A DNA stretch of 64,000 nucleotides from Rhizobium sp. 16-488-2b (GTDB lineage: Bacteria; Pseudomonadota; Alphaproteobacteria; Rhizobiales; Rhizobiaceae). The DNA is taken from contig NZ_JAGHMF010000002.1 in the NCBI RefSeq assembly GCF_017741815.1, forward strand, positions 124,001 to 188,000, in the 5' to 3' direction. Position numbers and translations under genes: made by a program. This document shows, piece after piece, positions 8,700 to 18,459 of the stretch. The notes under the pieces are model-generated. The model did no database searches. It was not told the DNA's origin and worked only from the letters and a program-made list of their open reading frames with translations. The number at the start of each line of letters is the position of its first letter. The stretch's first letter is position 1.

Positions 8700-9974
8700 T
8701 CAACCCGCTTTCAGTCCCGGGCTTGCATCACCACCCGTAAGCTCCGGCATCAGGTCGGCGATCTTGACCACCTTGCCGCTGCGCGCGCTCGACAGCGCGG
8801 CAATCCCCGTCAGCACCGACATGGCGCCGGCGCGGGTGCCGGCGCGCTGGCCGAGGCGGTCCTCCATGCCGGGCTTGAAGATCATGTTGCGCATGCGGTC
8901 GTCGCCGCCATAGTGGCCGCCGGAGAAATGCGGCACGACGATGCGCTCGACCGGCTCCCTTCCCTTCGGAAAGTTGCGGATCAACAGGATCGTGTCCTCA
9001 TCCGGTGTTTCCCAGGGCTGCTTTTCGAACTGGCGCAGCTCGATCCGCCCCTCGGTGCCGTTGAAGGCGATGTGGTGGCCTTCGATCGGTTGGAAGGTGT
9101 TGAGCGAATAGGAGACGTGGACGTTGTTGCGGTAGCGCAGGCTGACGACCATGGTGTCGGGGATGTCGATATCCTCGCGATAGACGCAGCCGTCGCGGAA
9201 ATAGCCGTCGATCTCCGAGGGGTCTTCATAGAGCGCGTCGAGGAAGGGATCGGCCTCGAGATCGAGGTAGTAATCGCATTCCCCGGTGTGCGGACAGAGC
9301 TTGCAGCGCGGGCCGCGGAATGGGCCCTTGCGGCCGTAGTTCTGCAGGTCGGCAAACGAGGTGACGGCCTCCGGGTCGCTGTCGAGATACCAGTTCAGGA
9401 GATCGAAGTGGTGGGTGGCCTTGTGGACGAAGAGGCTGCCGGAATTTTCCGTATAGGCGTGCCAGCGGCGGAAATAATCGGCGCCGTGCTTGGTGTCGAG
9501 ATACCAGTGAAAATCGACGGAGGTGACGCGGCCGATCTCGCCTGAGGAGAGCAGTTCCTTGATTTTGGCCGCCGTCGGCGCGTAGCGGTAGTTGAAGGAG
9601 ACGTCGACGCGCTTGCCGCTGCGCTTTTCGGCATCGAGGATGCGGCGGATCTTGTCGACAGCTGTCGTCATCGGCTTTTCGGTGATGACGTCGATGCCGG
9701 CTTCGAGCGCGCGCACGACGATGTCGTCATGGGTGTAATCGGGCGTGCAGACGATGACCATGTCGACCTCATGCTCGGCGAGCATGGCGTCGATGTTCTC
9801 GTAGATCGGGGCGTTGCTGCCGATCATGGTGCGGGCGCGTTCGGCGCGCAGCGAATTGGTATCGACGATCGCTACCAGATCCACATGCTCGCGCCAGCCG
9901 GCCAGCAATTCCTTGCCCCACATGGTCGTTCCGCGATTTCCGGTGCCTATCAGTGCGAAGCGGCGTTTCTCCAT
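8700..9974 (-). CDS. Gfo/Idh/MocA oxidoreductase with a cysteine cluster
   Basis: This 424-aa NAD(P)-dependent sugar or polyol dehydrogenase has the Rossmann motif GTGNRG at residues 10-15, the family signature EKP at 99-101 and a catalytic-type HKATHHFD segment near 184-191. It also has Cys224, Cys227, Cys233 and Cys263 (CKLCPHTGEC and DGC), an insertion seen in a subset of the family and likely to bind a metal. GGAGG precedes the ATG at 9974. The open frame runs on to 10367, but that part overlaps the next gene and has no family similarity. It is the last gene of the TetR-controlled left arm. The substrate is unknown. Confidence 0.9.
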   Translation of the reverse strand: MEKRRFALIGTGNRGTTMWGKELLAGWREHVDLVAIVDTNSLRAERARTMIGSNAPIYENIDAMLAEHEVDMVIVCTPDYTHDDIVVRALEAGIDVITEKPMTTAVDKIRRILDAEKRSGKRVDVSFNYRYAPTAAKIKELLSSGEIGRVTSVDFHWYLDTKHGADYFRRWHAYTENSGSLFVHKATHHFDLLNWYLDSDPEAVTSFADLQNYGRKGPFRGPRCKLCPHTGECDYYLDLEADPFLDALYEDPSEIDGYFRDGCVYREDIDIPDTMVVSLRYRNNVHVSYSLNTFQPIEGHHIAFNGTEGRIELRQFEKQPWETPDEDTILLIRNFPKGREPVERIVVPHFSGGHYGGDDRMRNMIFKPGMEDRLGQRAGTRAGAMSVLTGIAALSSARSGKVVKIADLMPELTGGDASPGLKAG

Positions 9975-10024
9975 CGAATGATCCTCCTTCATGCGTGCGG
10001 AAACGAGTATGTTGTTCTGCCAAA

Positions 10025-10852
10025 TCAGATCCGGCAGCAGTCGTGGAAGCGCTCGACGCAGGTGCGGATCACCTCGTCGGCCGGGCGTTTCCACCAGTTC
10101 TCCGCCGAGAATATCTCGACTTCCTGCGCGCCATGAAAACCTGCGCCCTCCACCATCCGTCTTATGCCCTTCAGGTCGATGACGCCATCGCCCATCATGC
10201 CACGGTCGGTCAGCATGTCCCTCGTCGGCACCAGCCAATCGCAAATGTGGTGCGCGAGAATACGCTTCAGCTGACCCGCGCGGCCGATCTGGCGCGCCAG
10301 ATCGGGGTCCCACCAGACATGGTAGACGTCGATCGCAACGCCCACCCCCTCGCCCAGCGTCTCGCACATGTCGAGCGCCTGGCCGAGCGTGTTCACGCAG
10401 GAGCGGTCGGCGGCGTACATGGGATGCAGCGGCTCGATCGCCAGTGGCACGCCGCTCGCGCGGGCATGCGGGAGGGTGGCGGCGATGCCGTCCGCCACCA
10501 TATTGCGCGCTTCATCGATGTTTTTCGAGCAGCCGGCGAGCCCGCCGACGACAAGCACGAGGCAATCGGCGCCCAGAGCGGCCGCCTCGTCTACGGCGCG
10601 CTTGTTGTCATCGATCGCCGATTGGCGGTCCGCCGCCGTGGCTGCCGGAAAGAAACCGCCGCGGCAAAGGCCGGTGAGCTTGATGCGGTTTTGGCGGACG
10701 ATGCGCACCGCCTCGTCGAGCCCCACCTTGGCGACCTGATCGCGCCAGGGGGCGATCGAGGTGATGCCGTGCTTCAGGCAGAGATCGACGGCTTCGGCGA
10801 AGCCACATTGCTCGCGAATGGTCGCGAGGTTGATCGATAGATCGTCTACCAT
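10025..10852 (-). CDS. Sugar phosphate isomerase/epimerase (TIM barrel)
   Basis: This 275-aa enzyme of the AP-endonuclease-2-like xylose isomerase family has the expected metal ligand positions: Glu140 (LAIEPLHP), Asp175/His178 (AIDVYHVWW), the His201-His202 pair (AHHICDW) and Glu246 (EVEIFSAENWW). Members isomerise or epimerise sugars, or eliminate from 3-keto-sugars. It lies between two Gfo/Idh/MocA genes, 77 bp after one and 50 bp before the other. This pairing is known from 3-keto-glycoside and inositol pathways, so a role in processing an oxidised sugar is inferred. Confidence 0.88.
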   Translation of the reverse strand: MVDDLSINLATIREQCGFAEAVDLCLKHGITSIAPWRDQVAKVGLDEAVRIVRQNRIKLTGLCRGGFFPAATAADRQSAIDDNKRAVDEAAALGADCLVLVVGGLAGCSKNIDEARNMVADGIAATLPHARASGVPLAIEPLHPMYAADRSCVNTLGQALDMCETLGEGVGVAIDVYHVWWDPDLARQIGRAGQLKRILAHHICDWLVPTRDMLTDRGMMGDGVIDLKGIRRMVEGAGFHGAQEVEIFSAENWWKRPADEVIRTCVERFHDCCRI

Positions 10853-10860
10853 GTTTGCCG

Positions 10861-10917
10861 GGCCCCGCTTTCATGCGGGGCCGCAGGCGCGACCACCATG
10901 GGTACATAGCGCGCTAT
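10861..10917. repeat. Hairpin and palindrome between two operon genes
   Basis: An 8-bp perfect hairpin, GGCCCCGC/GCGGGGCC with loop TTTCAT, lies at 10861-10882. The 12-bp palindrome ATAGCGCGCTAT lies at 10906-10917. There is no T-run, so this is more likely an mRNA processing or stability element, with a possible extra protein site, than a terminator. Confidence 0.4.
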
Positions 10918-10929
10918 ATCAGGCATGGC

Positions 10930-12078
10930 TCAGAACTCCAGCGCGGGCACATCGAGCCACCGGCGTTCGGCCCAGGATTTCAGCCCGAGTTCGGCGAGCT
11001 GCACGCCCTTGGCGCCGGCTTCCAGGCCGTAAGGCCAGGGCGCGTCCTCGGCGACATGGCGCAGGAACATCTCCCACTGCACCTTGAAGCCGTTGTCAAA
11101 GGCCTGCGTGTCCGGCACCTCGTCCCAGGTCTTGTAGAAATCGATGGTCTGCGGCTGGTCGGGGTTCCAGACGGGCTTGGGCGTGTTGACGCGGTGTTGA
11201 GTCCAGCATTTCGTCAGCCCGGCGACGGCTGAGCCATGAGTGCCGTCGACTTGGAAGGTAACGAGATCGTCGCGACGCACGCGCACCGCCCAGGACGAAT
11301 TGATATGGGCGATCGCCCCGCCTTCGAGCTCGAAAGTGGCATAGGCAGCGTCATCGGTGTCGCAATGATAGGGCTTGCCCTGTTCGTCGACGCGGGTGCC
11401 GATATGGGTGGCGCCGAGGCAGGAGACCGATTTGACCTCGCCGAAGAGATTGTCGAGCACATAGCGCCAGTGGCAGAGCATGTCGAGAATGATGCCGCCG
11501 CCATCGGCCTTGCGGTAATTCCAGGAGGGGCGCTGCGCCGGCACGCCCCAATCACCCTCGAAGACCCAGTAGCCGAACTCGCCGCGCACGGAGAGGATCT
11601 TGCCGAAAAAGCCGCTGTCGCGCAGCAGCGCCAGCTTGCGCAGGCCGGGCAGGAAGAGCTTGTCCTGCACGACGCCATGCTTGAGACCCGAGGCGCGCGC
11701 CTTGCGGGCGAGCGCAATGGCAACTTCGAGATCGTCGGAGATCGGCTTTTCACAATAGACGTGCTTGCCGGCGTCGAGCGCACGCGACAGGAGCTCGGCG
11801 CGCATCAGCGTGGTGCCGGCATCGAAGAAGATCTGGTCGTCGGGATTTCTGAGGGCCGCGTCGAGATCGGTCGACCAGCGCTTGATGCCGTGGCGCTTCG
11901 CCAGCTCCTCCATCTTGGCGGCGTTGCGGCCGACGATGATGGGGTCGATCTCGAGCTTCTCGCCTGACTTCAGCGTCAGGCCGCCCTGATCGCGGATCGC
12001 CAGTATCGAGCGGACGAGGTGCTGATTGTAGCCCATGCGGCCCGTTACGCCGTGCAGAATTATTCCTAGACGTGCCAT
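10930..12078 (-). CDS. Gfo/Idh/MocA family oxidoreductase
   Basis: This 382-aa NAD(P)-dependent dehydrogenase is the first gene of the left arm. It has an unusual nucleotide-binding start (HGVTGRMG, residues 9-16), the EKP motif at 110-112 and a substrate domain with GGGIILDMLCHWRYVLD. This subfamily is found beside sugar isomerase/epimerase genes and ABC importers. The putative TetR operator lies 67 bp upstream of its start, so the gene is probably repressed without inducer. The substrate cannot be named from the sequence. It resembles the other two oxidoreductases here only at family level. Confidence 0.9.
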   Translation of the reverse strand: MARLGIILHGVTGRMGYNQHLVRSILAIRDQGGLTLKSGEKLEIDPIIVGRNAAKMEELAKRHGIKRWSTDLDAALRNPDDQIFFDAGTTLMRAELLSRALDAGKHVYCEKPISDDLEVAIALARKARASGLKHGVVQDKLFLPGLRKLALLRDSGFFGKILSVRGEFGYWVFEGDWGVPAQRPSWNYRKADGGGIILDMLCHWRYVLDNLFGEVKSVSCLGATHIGTRVDEQGKPYHCDTDDAAYATFELEGGAIAHINSSWAVRVRRDDLVTFQVDGTHGSAVAGLTKCWTQHRVNTPKPVWNPDQPQTIDFYKTWDEVPDTQAFDNGFKVQWEMFLRHVAEDAPWPYGLEAGAKGVQLAELGLKSWAERRWLDVPALEF

Positions 12079-12144
12079 GTCTGCCTCCCTGCAAAACTGC
12101 GTTGCAATGCCGGACGCGCGATGCCGCGCGGCTCCTCCCGGCCA

Positions 12145-12160
12145 GTAACCAAACAGTTAC
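12145..12160. promoter_or_regulatory. Putative TetR operator, left arm
   Basis: GTAACCAAACAGTTAC is an inverted repeat (GTAAC-N6-GTTAC) upstream of the oxidoreductase gene that starts at 12078. It matches the site at 13005-13020 at 14 of 16 positions. A TetR gene lies between the two copies, so it is probably the binding site of that regulator. Confidence 0.7.
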
Positions 12161-12213
12161 TTGATGGCAGAGGAGAAGCGGCGCTGTCAATAGCCGGGGC
12201 TAAATTTCAGCGA

Positions 12214-12888
12214 TCAGGCTTTGATCGAGGCAAGCGTGACGTGAACGATATGGCGTTCCCAGGCATCGAGATTGCCCTTCTCCGCAAGGTCGCGGCCGAA
12301 GATGGTCGAGAGCGTGTACTGGTTGGAAATGTAGAAATAGCCGAGCGAGGCGATGGTCAGATAGACGTTCAGCGGATCGGCTGCGTCGATGAAGACGCCC
12401 GTCTTCTTGCCGCGGTCGAGCACCTCGGTCAGCTCGACGATCAGGTGCGAATGAAGCTCCTTCAGCCGCACCGATTGGCGCAGCCAGCGGGCGCGGTGCA
12501 GGTTTTCGGTACCAAGCAGGCTCAGGAATTCGGGGTGCTTCAGGAAATAGCGCCAGGTGAAGAGCGCGAGCTCGGCGATCCCCTCCTCCGGGCTGCGGTC
12601 GCCGATGTGCAGTTCGCGCTCGGCGGTGCGGATGCCGACATAGGCTTCCTCCAGCACATGCAGATAGAGCTGCTCCTTGTCGCCGAAGTAGTGATAGAGC
12701 ATGCGCTTGTTGGTGCCGGCACGCTCGGCGATGGCGTCGACACGGGCGCCGCCCATGCCGTTTTCAGCGAATTCCCGGGTCGCGGCTTCGAGAATGGCGG
12801 CGCGCGTTCGCTCGGGATCGCGCTGCAGGACGCGCTCTTGTGAACGCCGCTTGGCCGGTTTCTTCTCTCCGCTGCCATCCATCCCCAC
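12214..12888 (-). CDS. TetR/AcrR family transcriptional regulator
   Basis: This 224-aa repressor-type regulator has a basic N-terminal extension followed by the TetR helix-turn-helix at about residues 28-75 (TRAAILEAATREFAENG ... AERAGTNKRMLYHYF) and an all-helical ligand domain. It sits between the two arms of the catabolic cluster. The two near-identical palindromes at 12145 and 13005 flank the gene and lie in front of each arm, so it probably controls both. The inducer is likely the transported sugar or a metabolite. The ligand domain matches no subfamily I can name. Confidence 0.92.
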   Translation of the reverse strand: MGMDGSGEKKPAKRRSQERVLQRDPERTRAAILEAATREFAENGMGGARVDAIAERAGTNKRMLYHYFGDKEQLYLHVLEEAYVGIRTAERELHIGDRSPEEGIAELALFTWRYFLKHPEFLSLLGTENLHRARWLRQSVRLKELHSHLIVELTEVLDRGKKTGVFIDAADPLNVYLTIASLGYFYISNQYTLSTIFGRDLAEKGNLDAWERHIVHVTLASIKA

Positions 12889-12975
12889 TACCCTTTCCTT
12901 TAAACCTCGCGCTCATAGTTGTTTATGAACAAATTGTAAAAAGCCAAGCCTGACGATCCCGCCGCCACATGTCGC

Positions 12976-13004
12976 TTGACAGTCCCGGTGCTTCTTCATA
13001 GCTT
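12976..13004 (+). promoter_or_regulatory. Candidate promoter of the ABC importer operon
   Basis: TTGACA at 12976-12981 (CTTGACA with the base before it) is followed by 17 bp and a weak -10 (TAGCTT, 12999-13004). The putative operator begins at the next base and would cover the transcription start, a classic repression geometry. The weak -10 leaves some doubt. Confidence 0.5.
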
Positions 13005-13020
13005 GTAACCAAATAGTTAT
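13005..13020. promoter_or_regulatory. Putative TetR operator, right arm
   Basis: GTAACCAAATAGTTAT differs from the left-arm site by two bases and keeps the inverted-repeat centre. It lies just downstream of the candidate promoter and 63 bp before the binding-protein gene. It could also affect the tetR promoter, which must lie in the same divergent gap. Confidence 0.7.
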
Positions 13021-13083
13021 TTGTTGCAAGAGAAACCAGCCGGGAGCGTGTGGAGGCGCTCCCCAAGGGAGGAGGAAAAACAG

Positions 13084-14370
13084 ATGACGTTTCGTGTGAG
13101 CAGACGCAATTTCGTTGCGGGAGGAGCCACGCTTCTTTCGCTGTCCGCACTGGGGCCGGGAGCTTTTGCCGCCGATGCCCGACTGCGGCTCTTGTGGTGG
13201 GGTTCGCAACCGCGCGCCGACCGCACCAACAAGGTTTCGGATCTCTACAAGGCCAAGAATTCCGGCACGTCGATAACAGGCGAGTTCCTGGGTTGGAGCG
13301 ATTACTGGCCGCGCCTGGCGACCCAGGTCGCCGGCCGCAACGCGCCCGACGTGATCCAGATGGATTACCGCTATATCGTCGAATATGCGCGGCGCGGCGC
13401 GCTTGCCCCGCTTGAATCCTACATGCCGTCGAAGCTCAATCTCGACGATTTCGATCCGGCGCAGATCGAGGGCGGCAAGGTCGACGGCCATCTCTATGGC
13501 GTCAGCCTCGGCGCAAACTCGGCGGCAACCGTCGTCAACACGGTGGCGCTGCAGGAAGCCGGCGTCGAGATGCCGACCAATAAGACGACCTGGGAAGAGC
13601 TCGGCAAGATGGGCGCCGAGATCACCAAGGCGGGCAAGCGCAAGGGCTTCTTCGGCTTTGCCGACGGCAGCGGCGCGGAGCCGCTCTTCGAAAACTACGT
13701 GCGGCAGCGCGGCAAGGCGCTCTACACGGCGGATTCGAAGATCGCCTTCGGCGCCGACGACGCCTCCGAATGGTTCGACATGTGGGCCAAGTTCCGCGAG
13801 GCGCAAGCCTGCGTGCCGCCCGATGTGCAGGCGCTCTACAAGGACACGATCGACACCGCGCCGCTGACGCTCGGCAAGGCCGCGATCGACTATGCGCACA
13901 GCAACCAGTTCGTCGGCTTCCAGGCCGTGGTCAAGGACAAGCTGACGCTCAACAACTACCCGCTGATCAAGGCGGACTCGAAGGGCGGTCACTACCGCAA
14001 GCCATCGATGTTCTTCTCGGTCTCGGCGCAGTCCAAGGCGCTCGAACAGGCCGTCGACTACGTCAACTTCTTCGTCAAGGATCCAGAAGCCGCCAAGGTG
14101 CTCGATGTCGAGCGCGGCATTCCGGAATCCAAGGCGATGCGTGATGTCGTGGCCGGCATGCTCGACGATGTCGGCAAGATCCCGCTGAACTATGTAGCCA
14201 ATCTCGGCGATCTTGCCGGGCCGCTGCCGCCGCCGCCGCCTTCAGGCGCCGGCGAAGGCCAGACCGTTCTGCGCCAGCTTGCCGAGCAGGTCGCCTTCGG
14301 CCAGGTCACGCCAGCCGATGCCGGCAAACAGCTTGTCGACGAGATCACGCGCCTTCTCGCGCGGGGTTGA
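13084..14370 (+). CDS. Tat-exported ABC sugar-binding protein
   Basis: This 428-aa periplasmic solute-binding protein of the family 1 extracellular sugar-binding type opens the importer operon. The N-terminus carries a twin-arginine signal (SRRNFVAGG) followed by a hydrophobic stretch and an AFA-AD cleavage site, so it is probably exported folded by Tat. The mature part starts RLRLLWWGSQPRADR. A strong GGGAGGAGG ribosome site precedes the ATG at 13084. The frame is open back to 13021, but the signal peptide fixes the start. The ligand is unknown. The neighbours suggest an oligosaccharide, glycoside or polyol. Confidence 0.92.
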   Translation: MTFRVSRRNFVAGGATLLSLSALGPGAFAADARLRLLWWGSQPRADRTNKVSDLYKAKNSGTSITGEFLGWSDYWPRLATQVAGRNAPDVIQMDYRYIVEYARRGALAPLESYMPSKLNLDDFDPAQIEGGKVDGHLYGVSLGANSAATVVNTVALQEAGVEMPTNKTTWEELGKMGAEITKAGKRKGFFGFADGSGAEPLFENYVRQRGKALYTADSKIAFGADDASEWFDMWAKFREAQACVPPDVQALYKDTIDTAPLTLGKAAIDYAHSNQFVGFQAVVKDKLTLNNYPLIKADSKGGHYRKPSMFFSVSAQSKALEQAVDYVNFFVKDPEAAKVLDVERGIPESKAMRDVVAGMLDDVGKIPLNYVANLGDLAGPLPPPPPSGAGEGQTVLRQLAEQVAFGQVTPADAGKQLVDEITRLLARG

Positions 14371-14375
14371 CCGAC

Positions 14376-15338
14376 ATGAGCAATGCGATGCGCGCGACGG
14401 CTGACCGGGCCGCGACGGCGGAGCAATATCAGGGAGTGGTCGCCGACAGCCGTTGGCGACCACTCCTTGCCGCCAACGGACCTGGATATCTCTTTCTTCT
14501 TCCATGGCTGCTCGGCTTCCTGGGGCTGACGCTCGGGCCGGCGCTGGTGTCGCTCTACCTGTCGTTCACGGATTTCGACATGATCCGCTCGCCGGAATGG
14601 GTGGGGGCGGCGAACTATGTGCGCATCACCACCGCGGACCCGAAGTTCGCGGCGGCGATGAAGGTGACGCTGACCTATGTGGTGCTGTCGGTGCCGTTCA
14701 AGCTGATCTTCGCGCTTCTGGTGGCGATGGCGCTCAACAAGGGGGTGCGGGGGCTGACGTTCTACCGCGCCGTCTTCTATCTGCCATCGCTGCTCGGCGG
14801 CAGCGTGGCGATCGCCGTTCTGTGGCGGCAGCTCTTTGCCGGTGACGGCCTGGTCAACGCCGCGCTCTCGCACATCGGCATCCAGGGACCGAGCTGGATC
14901 TCGCATCCAAGCTACTCGATCTATACGCTTGTGGCGCTCAGCGTCTGGCAGTTCGGCTCGCCGATGATCATCTTCCTCGCTGGTCTTCGCCAGATCCCGA
15001 CCGACATGTACGAGGCGGCGAGCCTCGACGGGGCCTCGAAGTTCCGGCAGTTCTACAAGATCACGCTGCCGCTTCTGACGCCCGTCATCTTCTTCAACGC
15101 CGTGGTGCAGACGATCGACGCCTTCAAGGCGTTCACGCCCGCCTTCATCATCTCCGGCGGGTCGGGCGGGCCGATCAATTCGACGCTGTTCTACACGCTC
15201 TATCTCTATCAGGAGGCGTTCGGGAACTTCCGCATGGGCTACGCTTCCGCTCTTGCATGGATCCTGGTGCTGATCATCGCCGTGTTCACCGCCTTCTCGT
15301 TCCTGTCCTCACGCTACTGGGTGCATTACGATGACTAA
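14376..15338 (+). CDS. ABC sugar importer permease (MalF type)
   Basis: This 320-aa inner-membrane permease has about six transmembrane segments, beginning with PGYLFLLPWLLGFLGL. The binding-protein-dependent transport signature is the EAASLDGASKFRQFYKITLP loop, which contacts the ATPase. A TTG at 14367, overlapping the upstream stop, is an alternative start. I chose the first ATG. Its end overlaps the next permease by 8 bp, so the two are translated together as the two halves of one channel. Confidence 0.92.
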   Translation: MSNAMRATADRAATAEQYQGVVADSRWRPLLAANGPGYLFLLPWLLGFLGLTLGPALVSLYLSFTDFDMIRSPEWVGAANYVRITTADPKFAAAMKVTLTYVVLSVPFKLIFALLVAMALNKGVRGLTFYRAVFYLPSLLGGSVAIAVLWRQLFAGDGLVNAALSHIGIQGPSWISHPSYSIYTLVALSVWQFGSPMIIFLAGLRQIPTDMYEAASLDGASKFRQFYKITLPLLTPVIFFNAVVQTIDAFKAFTPAFIISGGSGGPINSTLFYTLYLYQEAFGNFRMGYASALAWILVLIIAVFTAFSFLSSRYWVHYDD

Positions 15339-16215
15339 CGGGATCACCTCCGCGGTCGCCGCGCCGCCATCCGACATCACCAAGCGCAGCCTGCCGGCCT
15401 CGATCGTCGTCCATACGCTGCTGATCTTGGCCTCGCTGCTGATGCTCTATCCACTGCTGTGGATGGTATCGGCCTCGGTGCGGCCGGAAAACGAGATCTT
15501 CTCGTCGACCTCGCTCATCCCGTCGTCGATCGATTTCACATCCTATGTGCGCGGCTGGAGCGGGCTCGACATCACCTTCGGGCGCTTCTTCTGGAACTCG
15601 CTGGTGATTTCGCTCCTGACGGTGACCGGCAATGTGGTGGCCTGTTCGCTGGCGGCTTACGCCTTCGCGCGGCTGCGCTTTGCCGGGCGGAATTTCTGGT
15701 TTGCGATCATGCTCGGCACGCTGATGATCCCCTATCACGTGACGCTGATCCCGCAATATGTGCTGTTTCTGAACCTCGGCTGGGTGAACACCATCCTGCC
15801 GCTGGTCGTGCCGAAGTTTCTCGCCAGCGACGCCTTCTTCATCTTCCTGATGGTGCAGTTCTTCCGCGGCATTCCGCGCGAACTCGACGAGGCGGCGATG
15901 ATGGACGGCTGCAGCGCCTGGCGGATCTACTGGAAGATCATGCTGCCGCTCTCGTTGCCGGTGCTGGCGACGGCGGCGATCTTCTCCTTCATCTGGACCT
16001 GGGACGATTTCTTCGGGCCGCTGATCTACCTCAACGACATGGACACCTACACGATCCAGCTCGGCCTGCGCACCTTCGTCGATTCGAGCAGCACATCGGA
16101 CTGGGGCGGGCTGTTCGCCATGTCGACGCTGACGCTGGTTCCGGTGTTCTTCTTCTTCCTGTTCTTCCAGCGGCTGCTGATCGACGGCATTGCCACGACC
16201 GGCATGAAGCGTTGA
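15331..16215 (+). CDS. ABC sugar importer permease (MalG type)
   Basis: This 294-aa second permease has six membrane segments, starting around VHTLLILASLLMLYPLLWM. The EAA loop reads ELDEAAMMDGCSAWRIYWKIMLP. It pairs with the preceding MalF-type subunit and with the ATPase at 17362. The start ATG lies inside the end of the upstream gene. The oxidoreductase gene follows after 37 bp, so metabolism and uptake are co-expressed. Confidence 0.93.
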   Translation: MTNGITSAVAAPPSDITKRSLPASIVVHTLLILASLLMLYPLLWMVSASVRPENEIFSSTSLIPSSIDFTSYVRGWSGLDITFGRFFWNSLVISLLTVTGNVVACSLAAYAFARLRFAGRNFWFAIMLGTLMIPYHVTLIPQYVLFLNLGWVNTILPLVVPKFLASDAFFIFLMVQFFRGIPRELDEAAMMDGCSAWRIYWKIMLPLSLPVLATAAIFSFIWTWDDFFGPLIYLNDMDTYTIQLGLRTFVDSSSTSDWGGLFAMSTLTLVPVFFFFLFFQRLLIDGIATTGMKR

Positions 16216-16252
16216 GACCGGCCGCAATGAACATGCCAAAGAGACCTGCCCC

Positions 16253-17326
16253 ATGAGCATAAAGAGAGTTGCGATCATCGGCTGCGGCATCGGACGCTCG
16301 CATATCGTCGAGGGCTACCTGCCGCATCCCGACAAGTTCGAGGTAGCTGTTCTCTGCGACCTCAACGAATCACGCCTTGCCGAAGTGGCCGACGAGTTCG
16401 GGATCGCCGGACGCACCACGTCCTTCGCCGAGGTTCTCGCCGACGAGAGCATCGACATCATCGACATCTGCACACCGCCCGGCATCCATCTCGAGCAGGT
16501 GGTGGCAGCCCTTCAGGCGGGCAAGCATGTGATCTGCGAGAAGCCGCTCACCGGATCGCTATCCGGCGTCGACGAGATCATGCGCGTCGAAAAGACCGCC
16601 AGGGGCGTGCTGATGCCGATCTTCCAGTATCGCTACGGCGACGGCGTGGAGAAGGCGAAGCGGATCATCGAGGCGGGGATTGCGGGCAAGCCCTATATGG
16701 GTTCGGTCGAGACCTTCTGGTTGCGCACGCCTGCCTATTACGCCGTTCCCTGGCGCGGCAAGTGGGCAACCGAGCTCGGCGGCGTGCTGGTGACGCATGC
16801 GCTGCACCTGCACGACATGCTGCTGCACCTGATGGGGCCGGCTCAGCGCGTCTTCGGCCGCGTAGCGACCCGCGTCAACGACATCGAGGTCGAGGACTGC
16901 GCCTCGGCGAGCCTGCAAATGGAAAACGGTGCCTTCGTCTCGCTTTCCTGCACGCTCGGCTCGCAGCAGGAAATCAGCCGGCTCAGGCTGCATTTCGAGA
17001 ACGTCACCTTCGAGAGCAACCACGAGGCCTATTCGCCCGGCAAGGACCCATGGACGATCCTTGCCGCCAATGACGAGGTGCAGCGACGGATCGACGCCGT
17101 GATCGGCGACTGGCAGCCGGTGGCGCCGCGCTTCACCACGCAGATGGCGCATTTCCACGCCCATCTCGAGGGAAACGGCCCGCTGCCGGTGAGCACCCAG
17201 GATGCGCGGCGGGCGCTGGAACTCGTCACCGCCATCTACCAATCGTCGGACAGCGGCCAGGACATCGCCCTGCCCGTCGGACCCGACAGCCCGAAATACG
17301 CCGACTGGCGCGCAAGAACCCGGTAA
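16253..17326 (+). CDS. Gfo/Idh/MocA oxidoreductase within the importer operon
   Basis: This 357-aa NAD(P)-dependent dehydrogenase has GCGIGR at residues 10-15, EKP at 96-98 and a substrate domain with a HALHLHDMLLHLMG histidine-rich helix. It lies between the permease and ATPase genes, which suggests that its substrate is the imported compound or its first product. It is the third member of this family in the cluster and shares only family-level motifs with the other two, so the three probably act on different intermediates. Confidence 0.9.
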   Translation: MSIKRVAIIGCGIGRSHIVEGYLPHPDKFEVAVLCDLNESRLAEVADEFGIAGRTTSFAEVLADESIDIIDICTPPGIHLEQVVAALQAGKHVICEKPLTGSLSGVDEIMRVEKTARGVLMPIFQYRYGDGVEKAKRIIEAGIAGKPYMGSVETFWLRTPAYYAVPWRGKWATELGGVLVTHALHLHDMLLHLMGPAQRVFGRVATRVNDIEVEDCASASLQMENGAFVSLSCTLGSQQEISRLRLHFENVTFESNHEAYSPGKDPWTILAANDEVQRRIDAVIGDWQPVAPRFTTQMAHFHAHLEGNGPLPVSTQDARRALELVTAIYQSSDSGQDIALPVGPDSPKYADWRARTR

Positions 17327-17361
17327 CGGACAGACAAGAACGAGATAAGGAAAACCTGGAT

Positions 17362-18441
<1,080 letters not shown>

Positions 18442-18459
18442 CCCGGCCGTTTACCCCGC

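Noticed and set aside
9975..10367. N-terminal extension of the first oxidoreductase frame
   Set aside because: It overlaps the isomerase gene in another frame and lacks similarity. The GGAGG site before 9974 settles the start.
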